64,000 nt of DNA, from positions 248,001 through 312,000 of the forward strand of contig JABAKE010000003.1 of assembly GCA_019779905.1 (NCBI GenBank). Direction: 5' to 3'. Source of the DNA: Modestobacter lapidis (lineage in GTDB: Bacteria > Actinomycetota > Actinomycetes > Mycobacteriales > Geodermatophilaceae). The stretch's first letter is position 1; the number at the start of each line of letters is the position of its first letter. The notes under the pieces are model-generated. The model was not told the origin of the DNA. It was given only the letters and a program-made list of their open reading frames with translations, and searched no databases. Below are positions 42,849 through 50,300 of the stretch, piece after piece. The position numbers and the translations under genes were made by a program.

Positions 42849-43704
42849 ACTGGCCGCGGTCGTCGCGTCCACCCACCACCCCTTCTACTACCGGGCGAAG
42901 ACGTCGACGGGTGCCGACCGGCCGCCGTTCGCCGACGAGTGGGTCGCCAAGCAGACGGCCTTCGCCGAGACGCTGAACCGGGCCGAGCCCGACGTGCTGG
43001 TGATGGTGGGCAGTGACCACTTCCACCAGCTGTGGCTGGACAACATGCCGCAGTTCCTGGTCGGGAAGGCGCCGTTCTTCGACGCCAACTGGTACAACGA
43101 GGAACGCGAGTTCGGCCTGCCGAAGATGACGCTGCGCGGCGAGGAGGACCTGGCCGCGCACCTGCTGCGCGACGGCCTGGACCGGGACTTCGACCTGGCA
43201 TTCAGCAACGAGCTGCGGATCGACCACAGCATCACCTGCCCGATCATCGCGCTGCGGCCCGAGGCCGACCTGCCGATCGTGCCCGTCTACACCAACATCT
43301 TCGCCCCGCCGATGCCCCAGCCCAAGCGCTTCGTGCAGCTGGGCAAGGCGCTGCGGGAGATGGTCGAGTCCTGGGACAGCGACAAGCGGGTGGCCATCAT
43401 CGGCACCGGGCACCTGTCGCTGGAACTCGGCGGCCCGCGCCAGTTCGGTGAGCACGGCCCCGACCCGGAGTTCGACCGCAAGGCCGTGGAGTGGATCGCC
43501 AGCGGCGACATCGAGGGCTGCCTGGCCGAGGTGAGCCTGGACAGCCTGCACCACCCGGGCAACGCCACCCACGGCTTCATGGATTTCATGCTGATGATGG
43601 GCGTCGCCGGCGAGGGTGCCAAGGCCGACCACGTCGACACCCTCGATCTGTTCCACACGATGGAGGCCTACTTCACCTGGTACCCGAACGGGGCCCCGGC
43701 GTGA
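42841..43704 (+). CDS. class III extradiol dioxygenase, LigB type, copy 2
   Basis: 287 residues from ATG 42841 (GGAGG upstream, inside the lyase gene). Iron-site and catalytic landmarks: STHHPFYY (His 12/13), GSDHFHQLW (about 60), DHSITCPII and GTGHLSLELGG (about 190). It differs strongly from the LigB at 37275, so the two probably use different catechol-type substrates. The small LigA-like subunit follows 22 bases later. Likely cleaves a protocatechuate/gallate-like ring giving a carboxylated muconic semialdehyde or oxalomesaconate. Confidence 0.88.
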   Translation: MAELAAVVASTHHPFYYRAKTSTGADRPPFADEWVAKQTAFAETLNRAEPDVLVMVGSDHFHQLWLDNMPQFLVGKAPFFDANWYNEEREFGLPKMTLRGEEDLAAHLLRDGLDRDFDLAFSNELRIDHSITCPIIALRPEADLPIVPVYTNIFAPPMPQPKRFVQLGKALREMVESWDSDKRVAIIGTGHLSLELGGPRQFGEHGPDPEFDRKAVEWIASGDIEGCLAEVSLDSLHHPGNATHGFMDFMLMMGVAGEGAKADHVDTLDLFHTMEAYFTWYPNGAPA

Positions 43705-43726
43705 CCAGCGCAGCGGAGGAGTCGCG

Positions 43727-44086
43727 ATGAGCAAGTACCTGATCGACAAGTTCCTGTACACCGTCGACCGCGATCCCGAGCTGGTCGAGCGCTACCGCGA
43801 GGATCCGGCGGGCACGGTGGCGTGGTGGGAGGCTGAGATGGCCAACACCATCCTCAACTGCATCCCCGCGGAGAGGACGACGTGGCTGTCGTTCGCCGAG
43901 GAGGAACGCACGGCGCTCGCGCAGCACGACCACGTGAGGCTGTTCCAGCTGGGCGCCCACCCCTTCCTCACCCTCACCCTGTTCATCGCCATGTTCGAGC
44001 GCGACCACGGCCCGCTGGAGTACCAGAAGGCCTACGGCAAGGCGATGGAGCACATCACGATGCCGTACCCCGACATCACCACCTGA
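43727..44086 (+). CDS. LigA-like small subunit of extradiol dioxygenase, copy 2
   Basis: 119 residues, helical. MSKYLIDKFLYTVDRDPELV and RYREDPAGTVAWWE fit the LigA/aromatic-ring-opening alpha-subunit superfamily, but the sequence differs from the LigA at 36923. The C-terminal part HPFLTLTLFIAMFERDHGP is more hydrophobic than usual. GCGGAGGAG lies eight bases before ATG 43727. It is the last gene of the operon, and two tandem terminators follow. Confidence 0.8.
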   Translation: MSKYLIDKFLYTVDRDPELVERYREDPAGTVAWWEAEMANTILNCIPAERTTWLSFAEEERTALAQHDHVRLFQLGAHPFLTLTLFIAMFERDHGPLEYQKAYGKAMEHITMPYPDITT

Positions 44087-44149
44087 GCCCCACCAGCTGA
44101 GCTCGCCACCGCCGGCGTCGGGTGGCCGGCTGGGTCGGCACGAGCCGTG

Positions 44150-44219
44150 CCGGGGACCGGGCCGGGATTCGTCCTCGGCCCGGTCCCCGGTGTCGTGCTG
44201 CCCGGGAGGGCAGCACGAC
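44150..44219 (+). terminator. two tandem hairpins
   Basis: First: CCGGGGACCGGGCCG (44150-44164) pairs exactly with 44176-44190 around an 11-base loop. Second: GTCGTGCTGCCC (44192-44203) pairs exactly with 44208-44219 around GGGA. They separate the LigBA operon from the P450 promoter at 44250. Confidence 0.8.
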
Positions 44220-44249
44220 GGGATGCCGGGACACCCGCGAACGTGGTCC

Positions 44250-44310
44250 TTGACACACCGTCCGCGGGTCGTGCAAGGTCCGGATGTCCGTAGCGCGGAC
44301 AGTTGTCCAC
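44250..44310 (+). promoter_or_regulatory. promoter with operator C (P450-ferredoxin)
   Basis: TTGACA 44250-44255, 18 bases, CAAGGT 44274-44279, then CGGAC-AGTT-GTCCA (44296-44309), one base off the consensus CGGAC-N4-GTCCG, about ten bases after the expected start point. The P450 ATG is at 44360. Confidence 0.7.
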
Positions 44311-44359
44311 GAACGTCACCGCCGCAGGGTCTGCGGCGCTGGAAAGGACTCATCCCGAG

Positions 44360-45550
44360 ATGACGACGACGACCCCGGTCCCCACCTACGACGAGGACAT
44401 CTACGCGGACGAGGCGTTGCTCGAGCCCTACGAGCACTACCGCCGCCTCCGGAACCTCGGCCCGGCGGTGTGGCTGGAGAAGCACGGCGCGTACGCGGTC
44501 ACCCGCTACGCCGACGTCCGCGCCGTCCTCGCCGACGGCGACACCTTCCGGTCGGCCAACGGCATCGCGCTCAACGAGCCGGCCAACTCCGCCATCCTCG
44601 GCTGCACGCTCGCCAGCGACGGCGAGCTGCACGCGCACCTGCGCCAGGTCGTCGCCCACCGGCTCACCCCTCGCTCGCTGCGTCCGATGAAGGAGCAGGT
44701 CACCGAGGCCGCCGACGCGCTGGTCGCCCAGCTGGTCCAGCGCGGGTCGTTCGACGCGGTCGCCGACCTGGCCCGTGCGCTGCCGCTGTCGATCGTCCCC
44801 GACTTCATCGGCTGGCCGCAGGAGGGCCGCGAGCACCTGCTCCGCTGGGCCGGTGCCAACTTCGACTCCTTCGGCCCGGTCAACGAGCGCGTGGAGAAGG
44901 CCCTGCCGCAGTGCGGCGAGATGGCCGCCTTCGGTGCCGAGATCGTCCGCACCGGCAACGTGCTGCCCGGCAGCCTGGGCGCCAGCGTGCTGGAGGCCCG
45001 CGACCGCGGTGAGGTCACCACCGAGCAGACGATGATGCTGATGCTCGACTACCTCGCGCCGTCGCTGGACACCACGATCAGTGCGGTCGGCAGCGCTATC
45101 TGGCTGTTCGGCGAGCACCCCGACCAGTGGGACAGGATCCGCGAGGACCCGAAGCTCATCCCGAACGCCGTCAACGAGGTCGTCCGCTACGAGTCCCCGA
45201 TCAGCTCGTTCGGCCGGCTGGTCGAGCGGGACACCGAGATCGACGGGGTGCCCGTCGCGGCCGGCTCCCGGGTCGTGGTCAGCTACGCCTCCGCCAACCG
45301 TGACGAGCGCAAGTGGGCCGACCCGGAGGTCTTCGACGTCACCCGTAAGGACGCCGTCCACCAGCTCGGGTTCGGGTACGGCGAGCACGGCTGCGCGGGC
45401 CAGGCGCTGGCCCGGATGGAGACCGAGTCGATCCTGACCGCGCTGGCCCGCTCGGTCACCCGGTTCGAACTCGGCACTCCCGAGCGTGCGCTGAACAACC
45501 TCATCCGCGCGCTGGGCAGCCTGCCCGTGACCGTGCACACCGCGGGCTGA
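44360..45550 (+). CDS. cytochrome P450
   Basis: 396 residues, a soluble bacterial class I P450. Heme loop LGFGYGEHGCAGQALARME (Cys about 354), ExxR in NEVVRYESP, and the I-helix as LAPSLDTTISA, where the usual AG before x-D-T-T is PS. With a 3Fe-4S ferredoxin gene one base downstream it receives electrons from that ferredoxin; no ferredoxin reductase is nearby. In an aromatic cluster with formaldehyde dehydrogenase, O-demethylation as in CYP199 or CYP255 enzymes is plausible but unproven. ATG 44360 preferred over an open extension to 44303 that would run into the operator. Confidence 0.93.
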   Translation: MTTTTPVPTYDEDIYADEALLEPYEHYRRLRNLGPAVWLEKHGAYAVTRYADVRAVLADGDTFRSANGIALNEPANSAILGCTLASDGELHAHLRQVVAHRLTPRSLRPMKEQVTEAADALVAQLVQRGSFDAVADLARALPLSIVPDFIGWPQEGREHLLRWAGANFDSFGPVNERVEKALPQCGEMAAFGAEIVRTGNVLPGSLGASVLEARDRGEVTTEQTMMLMLDYLAPSLDTTISAVGSAIWLFGEHPDQWDRIREDPKLIPNAVNEVVRYESPISSFGRLVERDTEIDGVPVAAGSRVVVSYASANRDERKWADPEVFDVTRKDAVHQLGFGYGEHGCAGQALARMETESILTALARSVTRFELGTPERALNNLIRALGSLPVTVHTAG

Positions 45551-45551
45551 C

Positions 45552-45749
45552 GTGCGGATCGCGGTCGACCGCCGGCGCTGCGAGGGTCACGGGCTCTGCG
45601 AGGGCCAGGCGCCGGAGGTCTTCACCCTCGACGACGAGGGGGAGGTGCAGAGCCCCTTCTTCGAGGCGGACCTGCCCGGGGAGCTGACCGGGCCGGCCGA
45701 CCGGGGGGTCAGCGCCTGCCCGGTGGCGGCGCTCTCGCTGGTCGGCTGA
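45552..45749 (+). CDS. 3Fe-4S ferredoxin, P450 partner
   Basis: 65 residues from GTG 45552, directly after the P450 stop. Cluster ligands CEGHGLC (CxxHxxC form) near residue 9 and CPVAAL near residue 55 define the actinobacterial single-cluster ferredoxins that reduce P450s. The central acidic stretch (TLDDEGEVQSP) is the usual partner-docking part. Confidence 0.93.
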   Translation: MRIAVDRRRCEGHGLCEGQAPEVFTLDDEGEVQSPFFEADLPGELTGPADRGVSACPVAALSLVG

Positions 45750-45790
45750 CGTGCCCGGCGGCGCTCCGCCGTCCGGGACACATGTGTCTC

Positions 45791-45846
45791 TTGACACGGT
45801 CGATCGACGCGACAACTCTGAAACGAACGCGCGTTCGCACAACGAA
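45791..45846 (+). promoter_or_regulatory. promoter and 14-bp palindromic operator of the flavin monooxygenase
   Basis: TTGACA at 45791-45796, weak -10 AACTCT at 45814-45819 (17-base spacer). CGAACGCGCGTTCG (45824-45837) is a perfect palindrome followed by CACAACGAA. Over 45822-45846, 23 of 25 bases equal 8261-8285 upstream of importer 1; only the two central bases differ. A separate GACACATGTGTC palindrome lies just upstream, at 45778-45789. Confidence 0.72.
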
Positions 45847-45973
45847 CGCCGTGTCCCCGGCCGGAGGGCCGTCCCGCCCTGTGGACGACGCCCGTCGGCC
45901 ATCCGGACCACTCCGGTGGGCGCTCGCGCCCGCCACGCACCGGCCTTTCATTTCCCGCAGAACAGGAGCCACC

Positions 45974-47170
45974 ATGACGACGACGGCACCCGACACCACG
46001 TCGAGCCCGGCCCGCACCCCCCGCTCGGCAGCTGATCTGGTCGCCAGCGCGACGGCGCTGCAGCCGCTGATCCGCGAGAACGCCGCGGCCAACGAGGCCG
46101 GCGGCCGGCTCACCGACGCCGTCGCCGACGCGCTGCACGAGCACGGGTTCTTCGGGATGTGGACCCCGGCGCCGCTGGGCGGCGCCGAGGCCGACCCGAT
46201 CTCCTCACTGCAGATCGTCCAGGCGCTGGCCTACGCCGACCCGTCGACCGCCTGGGTGACCATGGCCGCGGCGCTGGCCACCGGCACCGGTGGTGGCTAC
46301 CTCGGCGACGAGGCGACCGACAAGATGTTCGTCGGCGACCGCTTCCCCGTCGTGGCCGGCCAGGGCACCCGCCCGGGCAAGGCCGTGCGCGACGGCGACG
46401 GCTACCGGCTGACCGGCTCGTGGGGTTTCGCCTCCGGCATCAAGCACGCCCAGTGGATCCACACCCTCGGCATCGTCGAGGACACCGGCCAGCCGCTGAT
46501 CTTCGTGCTGCCCGTCGAGCAGGCCAACCTGCAGGACAACTGGGACGTCCTGGGCCTGAAGGCCACCGGCAGCATCGACTACACGATCGACGACGTGTAC
46601 GTGCCGGCCGCCTTCACCCACGAGGGCACCACCGAGACCGGCGTCCGCGGCGGCTCGGTGTTCAACCTCGGGATCATGCACTTCGCGATCATCGGCCACT
46701 CGGCCTGGGCGCTCGGGGTGTCCCGCCGGATGCTCGACGACCTGGCCGAGCAGGTGCGCGCCAAGGCCGGCCGCGCCGGCACGCTGGCCGACAGCACCGC
46801 CTTCCAGGCGGCCTACGGCGAGAACGAGGCCAAGTGGCACGCCGCCCGCGCCCTGGTCTACGAGGCCTGGGCGGACGTCACGAAGACCATCGAGGCCGGC
46901 GAGAAGCTCACCCACGAGCAGCGGACCATGGTCCGGCTGGCGCTGTACAACGCCACCTGGACGGCGGAGGCGATCGCCAACTCCGTCTACAAGTCCGGTG
47001 GCACCGCGGCGCTGCGGACGGGTGCGCTGCAGCAGTTCTTCCGCGACATGCACGCCGGCACCCAGCACGTCACCTCCGGCCCGCAGGTCATCGAGGGCGC
47101 CGGCCGTGCGCTGGCCGGCCTGGCGCCGAACCACGCGTGGGTCTACATGAACCTGGTGCCGTCCACCTGA
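45974..47170 (+). CDS. group D flavin monooxygenase, HsaA-like (acyl-CoA dehydrogenase fold)
   Basis: 398 residues, the size of HsaA/IifC-type oxygenases. The acyl-CoA-dehydrogenase-like fold shows FGMWTPAPLGGAEADP, ALAYADPSTAWV, YRLTGSWGFASGIKHA and the C-terminal GTQHVTSGPQVIEGAG, a His-bearing stretch seen in these monooxygenases rather than in dehydrogenases. They ortho-hydroxylate phenols using reduced flavin from a separate reductase; the only candidate here is at 54812. It would make the catechol for a LigB-type dioxygenase. It has its own promoter with an operator shared with importer 1. ATG 45974 has CAGGAG upstream. Confidence 0.85.
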   Translation: MTTTAPDTTSSPARTPRSAADLVASATALQPLIRENAAANEAGGRLTDAVADALHEHGFFGMWTPAPLGGAEADPISSLQIVQALAYADPSTAWVTMAAALATGTGGGYLGDEATDKMFVGDRFPVVAGQGTRPGKAVRDGDGYRLTGSWGFASGIKHAQWIHTLGIVEDTGQPLIFVLPVEQANLQDNWDVLGLKATGSIDYTIDDVYVPAAFTHEGTTETGVRGGSVFNLGIMHFAIIGHSAWALGVSRRMLDDLAEQVRAKAGRAGTLADSTAFQAAYGENEAKWHAARALVYEAWADVTKTIEAGEKLTHEQRTMVRLALYNATWTAEAIANSVYKSGGTAALRTGALQQFFRDMHAGTQHVTSGPQVIEGAGRALAGLAPNHAWVYMNLVPST

Positions 47171-47183
47171 CCCGGTAGCCCGC

Positions 47184-47237
47184 CACGACGAACGGGCCCG
47201 CCCGACCAGATCCGGTCGGGCGGGCCCGTTCGTCGTG
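47184..47237. terminator. 24-bp-arm hairpin between convergent genes
   Basis: 47184-47207 pairs exactly with 47214-47237 (24 bp, 6-base loop AGATCC). It lies between the monooxygenase stop (47170) and the SDR stop on the other strand (47250). The strongest terminator in the window and probably bidirectional. Confidence 0.9.
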
Positions 47238-47249
47238 CGGAGGGCGGGC

Positions 47250-48080
47250 TCAGGGGCCGAAGGCCCCGACCATCGCGCCACCGTCGACCGGGTGGACGGC
47301 GCCGGTCATGAACGACGACGCGTCGGAGGCGAGCAGCAGGGCGATGCCCTGGATCTCCTGCCGGATGCCCATCCGGCGCAGCAGCACGGTGTCGGCCCAC
47401 TGCTTCTCCAGCGCCGGCTCGATCGGGCCGCGACCACCGATGTTGGTGTAGAACGGCCCGGGCGCGATGCCGTTGACCCGGATGCCGTCGGGCGCCAGGT
47501 CGACCGCCGCCTGACGGACCAGGTTGGCCAGTGCGCCCTTGGAGGCGCTGTAGCCGTAGCCGACCATGTTGTCCGCCCGGAGCCCGGCCGTGGAGACGGT
47601 CACCACGATGCTTCCCCGGCCGGCCGGGCGCATGGCCCGGGCCGCCGCCCGGACGGTGGCCAGCGTGCCCACCAGGTTCACCGCCAGCGCGCCGTCGAAC
47701 GCCGACCAGTCGAGGTCGTAGAGCCGGCCCTCGGCCGAGCTGATGCCCGGACCGCCGGCGATGCCGGCGTTGGCGAACACGGCGTCCAGCCGGCCGCTCT
47801 CGGCCGCGGCGCCCCCGACGGCGTCCTCGACCTCACCGGGCCGGGACACGTCGCAGACGACCTGCTGCACGGTGCCCCCGGCCCCGGCCAGCGCCGCGGC
47901 ACTGGCGGCCAGCTCCTCGGCGTCCCGGTCGAGCATCGTCACCGCGGCGCCGCACTGGAGCAGCCCCTCGGCCATCGCCAGCCCGAGGCCGCTCGCGGCA
48001 CCGGTCACCAGCACGTGCCGGTCGACCATCGAGAGCCGGTCGGGCAGTGGTCGGGGGTCACGCTGGGCAGGTCCGGTCAT
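47250..48080 (-). CDS. short-chain dehydrogenase/reductase
   Basis: 276 residues, classical SDR: cofactor motif TGAASGLGLAMAE (about 25-37), NAGIAGG (about 101), catalytic Ser in VTVSTAG and YxxxK in YGYSASKGAL (about 170), and PGPFYTNI after the active site. An acidic residue after the second strand (DRDAEE) favours NAD. ATG 48080 overlaps the stop of the alcohol dehydrogenase. Third gene of a leftward operon under operator D; may oxidise a side-chain alcohol or a dihydrodiol. Confidence 0.9.
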   Translation of the reverse strand: MTGPAQRDPRPLPDRLSMVDRHVLVTGAASGLGLAMAEGLLQCGAAVTMLDRDAEELAASAAALAGAGGTVQQVVCDVSRPGEVEDAVGGAAAESGRLDAVFANAGIAGGPGISSAEGRLYDLDWSAFDGALAVNLVGTLATVRAAARAMRPAGRGSIVVTVSTAGLRADNMVGYGYSASKGALANLVRQAAVDLAPDGIRVNGIAPGPFYTNIGGRGPIEPALEKQWADTVLLRRMGIRQEIQGIALLLASDASSFMTGAVHPVDGGAMVGAFGP

Positions 48081-49162
48081 CGGAACGCTCCTGTCATCGG
48101 GTCGCCCGCTCCCGGGCCGGTGGGCAGCCGGGTGTCGCCGGAGACGTCGACCAACACCTTGACCGCCTCGGTGGGGCGCTCGTCGAGCAGCGCGAGGGCG
48201 CCGGCCACCTCGTCGAGCGGGAAGACATGGCTGACCAGCGAGTCGGCCAGCGCGGGATGCCGGGCGACCAGGTCGGCGGCGGCCGCGAACTCGTCGCGGG
48301 TGCAGCAGCTCACGCCGAGGACGTCGAGCTCCTTGAACGGGATGGGGCCGGGGCTGGTCGGTGCCGTGGCGGAGGTCAGGCCCACGACGGCCACCCGGCC
48401 GCCGTGCCCGGCGACGTCGAGGACCGTGGGCAGCAGCGCGGCCCGCCCCGTGGTGTCGAGCACCACGTCCGGACCGTCGGGGCCGCTGTGCGCGAGCACC
48501 TGCCCGGCCAGCTCGGCGCCCTCGGCCCAGGTGACCCCGAAGCCGGCCCGGGCCAGCAGGTCCCGGCGGGCGTCGACCGGGTCGACGACGAGGACGTCGC
48601 CGCCCCGGTCGCGGGCGGCCAGCGCCGACGCCGCGCCGATCGGCCCGGCGCCGAAGACCACGACGGTGTCGCCGGGGGAGACCCGGGCCCGCGCGGCGGC
48701 GTGCACGCCGATCGACACCGGCTCGACCAGCGCGGCCTGCACGCTGCTGAGCGTGGGGGTGGCGACGGCCGCTGCCGTCGGGACGGTGAGCTGCTCCTGC
48801 AACGCGCCGTCCCGGTGCACCCCGATCAGCGCCAGGCGCCGGCACACGTTCACCCGACCCTCGCGGCACGGCCGGCAGGTGCCGCAGGCCAGCACGGGCC
48901 ACACCGCGACCCGGGTGCCCACCGGTGGCCCGCTCCCGGCAGGGTCGGCGGCCGCGACGACGGCGGAGAACTCGTGCCCCTGCACGCGGGGGAGCAGGCC
49001 CTCGTGGGTGGCACCCAGGTCACCGTGCAGCAGGTGCAGGTCGGACCCGCAGATGCCGACGGCCTCGACCCGCACCACGGTCTCCCCGGCCACCGGCCCG
49101 CCCGGGCCGGGCCGGTCCTCGAGGAGGACCGAGCCCAGCCCCTGGGTGACCGCTGCCCTCAT
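48077..49162 (-). CDS. zinc alcohol dehydrogenase (threonine/sorbitol-dehydrogenase-like)
   Basis: 361 residues. Catalytic zinc Cys in GICGSDLHL (about 38), GHEFSAVV (about 63), structural zinc CGTCRPCREGRVNVC (about 93-107), and cofactor motif FGAGPIGAAS (about 170). Medium-chain dehydrogenases of this group oxidise secondary or vicinal alcohols. ATG 49162 overlaps the hydrolase stop and its own stop overlaps the SDR start, so all three are made together. Confidence 0.9.
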   Translation of the reverse strand: MRAAVTQGLGSVLLEDRPGPGGPVAGETVVRVEAVGICGSDLHLLHGDLGATHEGLLPRVQGHEFSAVVAAADPAGSGPPVGTRVAVWPVLACGTCRPCREGRVNVCRRLALIGVHRDGALQEQLTVPTAAAVATPTLSSVQAALVEPVSIGVHAAARARVSPGDTVVVFGAGPIGAASALAARDRGGDVLVVDPVDARRDLLARAGFGVTWAEGAELAGQVLAHSGPDGPDVVLDTTGRAALLPTVLDVAGHGGRVAVVGLTSATAPTSPGPIPFKELDVLGVSCCTRDEFAAAADLVARHPALADSLVSHVFPLDEVAGALALLDERPTEAVKVLVDVSGDTRLPTGPGAGDPMTGAFR

Positions 49163-49971
49163 CGACCGGCGGGAACCGGCTGGGACAGGAAGGCGATCAC
49201 CTCGTCGGCGACCACGTCGGGCTTCTCCTGGTACAGCGCGTGGCCGATCTCGGTCAGCACGTGCAGCTCCGCCCCGGGGATGGCGGCGGCGTACGCCTCG
49301 CTGTGCGGGCGCGGGATGATGCGGTCCTCCTCCGCGGTGATCACCAGGGTCGGCGCGCTGATCGCCTTCAGCCGGGCCGGCAGCTCCGGGTTGTGCAGGA
49401 ACACGGGACCGGAAGCGGCGAAGCGCTCGACCGCGGCCATGTCGCGGGCGCCCTGGGCGGCGGCCTCGGGGGTGGGCGGCACCGACAGCACGGCCTCGGT
49501 GAGGGCCTGGTCGTGGAACAGCGCCCCGAACAGCTCCGGCGGCGTCATGGTCAGGATGTTGGCGGTCGGTGCATCGGGCAGGTGCAGCCCGGCAGGGGCC
49601 ATCAGGATCAGCCGGTCGATCCGGTCCGGGACCGTGCTGGCGATCTCGGCGGCGATCCAGCCGCCGAAGGACGAGCCGACCAGGTCGAACCGGTCCAGGC
49701 CCAGGGTGTCGAAGAGGGCGACGTAGTGCTGGACGAGCAGCTCCATGGTGGCCACCTCGGGGAGCTCGTCGCTCAGCCCGAAGCCGGGGTGGTCAGGGGC
49801 GATCACGTCGAAGTGCTGGGAGAGCTGCTCGAGGTAGGGGTTCCACGCCCCGGCGCCGCCGGCGGCGTGCAGGACGACGACCGGACGGCCCGTCCCCTGG
49901 CGGAACAGGTTGATCTCCCCGGAGCCCGTCGGGACCCTGGTGGGGGTGGGGCCTGCAGCCGGAACGGTCAC
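49159..49971 (-). CDS. alpha/beta hydrolase, meta-cleavage-product-hydrolase-like
   Basis: 270 residues. VVLHAAGGAGAWNPYLEQL (oxyanion region), Ser elbow GSSFGGWIA (about 101), Asp in ITAEEDRIIP and His in TEIGHALYQEKP complete the triad. The build and spacing are those of C-C hydrolases and related esterases of aromatic catabolism, though the substrate could also be a simple ester. First gene of the leftward operon; promoter and operator D lie upstream within 80 bases. Confidence 0.85.
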   Translation of the reverse strand: MTVPAAGPTPTRVPTGSGEINLFRQGTGRPVVVLHAAGGAGAWNPYLEQLSQHFDVIAPDHPGFGLSDELPEVATMELLVQHYVALFDTLGLDRFDLVGSSFGGWIAAEIASTVPDRIDRLILMAPAGLHLPDAPTANILTMTPPELFGALFHDQALTEAVLSVPPTPEAAAQGARDMAAVERFAASGPVFLHNPELPARLKAISAPTLVITAEEDRIIPRPHSEAYAAAIPGAELHVLTEIGHALYQEKPDVVADEVIAFLSQPVPAGR

Positions 49972-49995
49972 GCTGATCTCCGATCTCGAAGTGGT

Positions 49996-50050
49996 GCGGA
50001 CAGCTGTCCGCCTTTACGCCCACCGTGTCGCACACCACACCCGGTGTCAA
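49996..50050 (-). promoter_or_regulatory. leftward promoter with operator D (hydrolase operon)
   Basis: On the minus strand TTGACA (50050-50045), 17 bases, CACGGT (50027-50022). GCGGACAGCTGTCCGC at 49996-50011 is a perfect 16-bp palindrome beside the expected start point and 25 bases before the ATG. This is the best copy of the CGGAC-N4-GTCCG operator. With the entry at 50165 it accounts for the 329-base gap 49972-50300, in which I see no gene. Confidence 0.78.
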
Positions 50051-50164
50051 TGCTGCCGCAAGGTCCCGCGACCTGCCGGTAGGAGTCGCGGTGGTCGCCG
50101 GCACCGGTCCCACGAGCGGCGTAGGGGTAGGTCGGTGCGCGCGCCCGGCGGCGCTGACCGCAAA

Positions 50165-50216
50165 ACGGACACTTGTACGTGTGACGGTTGACACGCTCGC
50201 GGCGCGCTGTCAGGGT
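50165..50216 (+). promoter_or_regulatory. rightward promoter with operator-like site E (importer 2 operon)
   Basis: TTGACA 50188-50193, exactly 17 bases, CAGGGT 50211-50216. CGGAC-ACTT-GTACG (50166-50179) matches the operator consensus except for one base and lies just upstream of the -35 box, unlike the others, which lie downstream of their promoters. The binding-protein ATG is at 50301. Confidence 0.68.
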
Positions 50217-50300
50217 TCCGCCACCACCACGGCGTCAGGCGGGTGCCGGCACTCGGCCCCAGGCGCTCGTTGTGTTCCCCGACGACGAGAAGGACGCGAC

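Noticed and set aside
44239-44310. Several GTCCG/CGGAC fragments around the P450 promoter as additional operators
   Set aside because: Only 44296-44309 has the right inward orientation and spacing; the rest are single halves expected in GC-rich DNA.
44303-44359. Upstream GTG start for the P450
   Set aside because: The added 19 residues are encoded within the operator C region and have no ribosome site; ATG 44360 gives the usual P450 N-terminus.
45778-45789. GACACATGTGTC palindrome as a sixth copy of the CGGAC-N4-GTCCG operator
   Set aside because: A perfect 12-bp palindrome, but its half-site is shifted by one base relative to CGGAC, and it precedes the -35 box. It could be a separate site.
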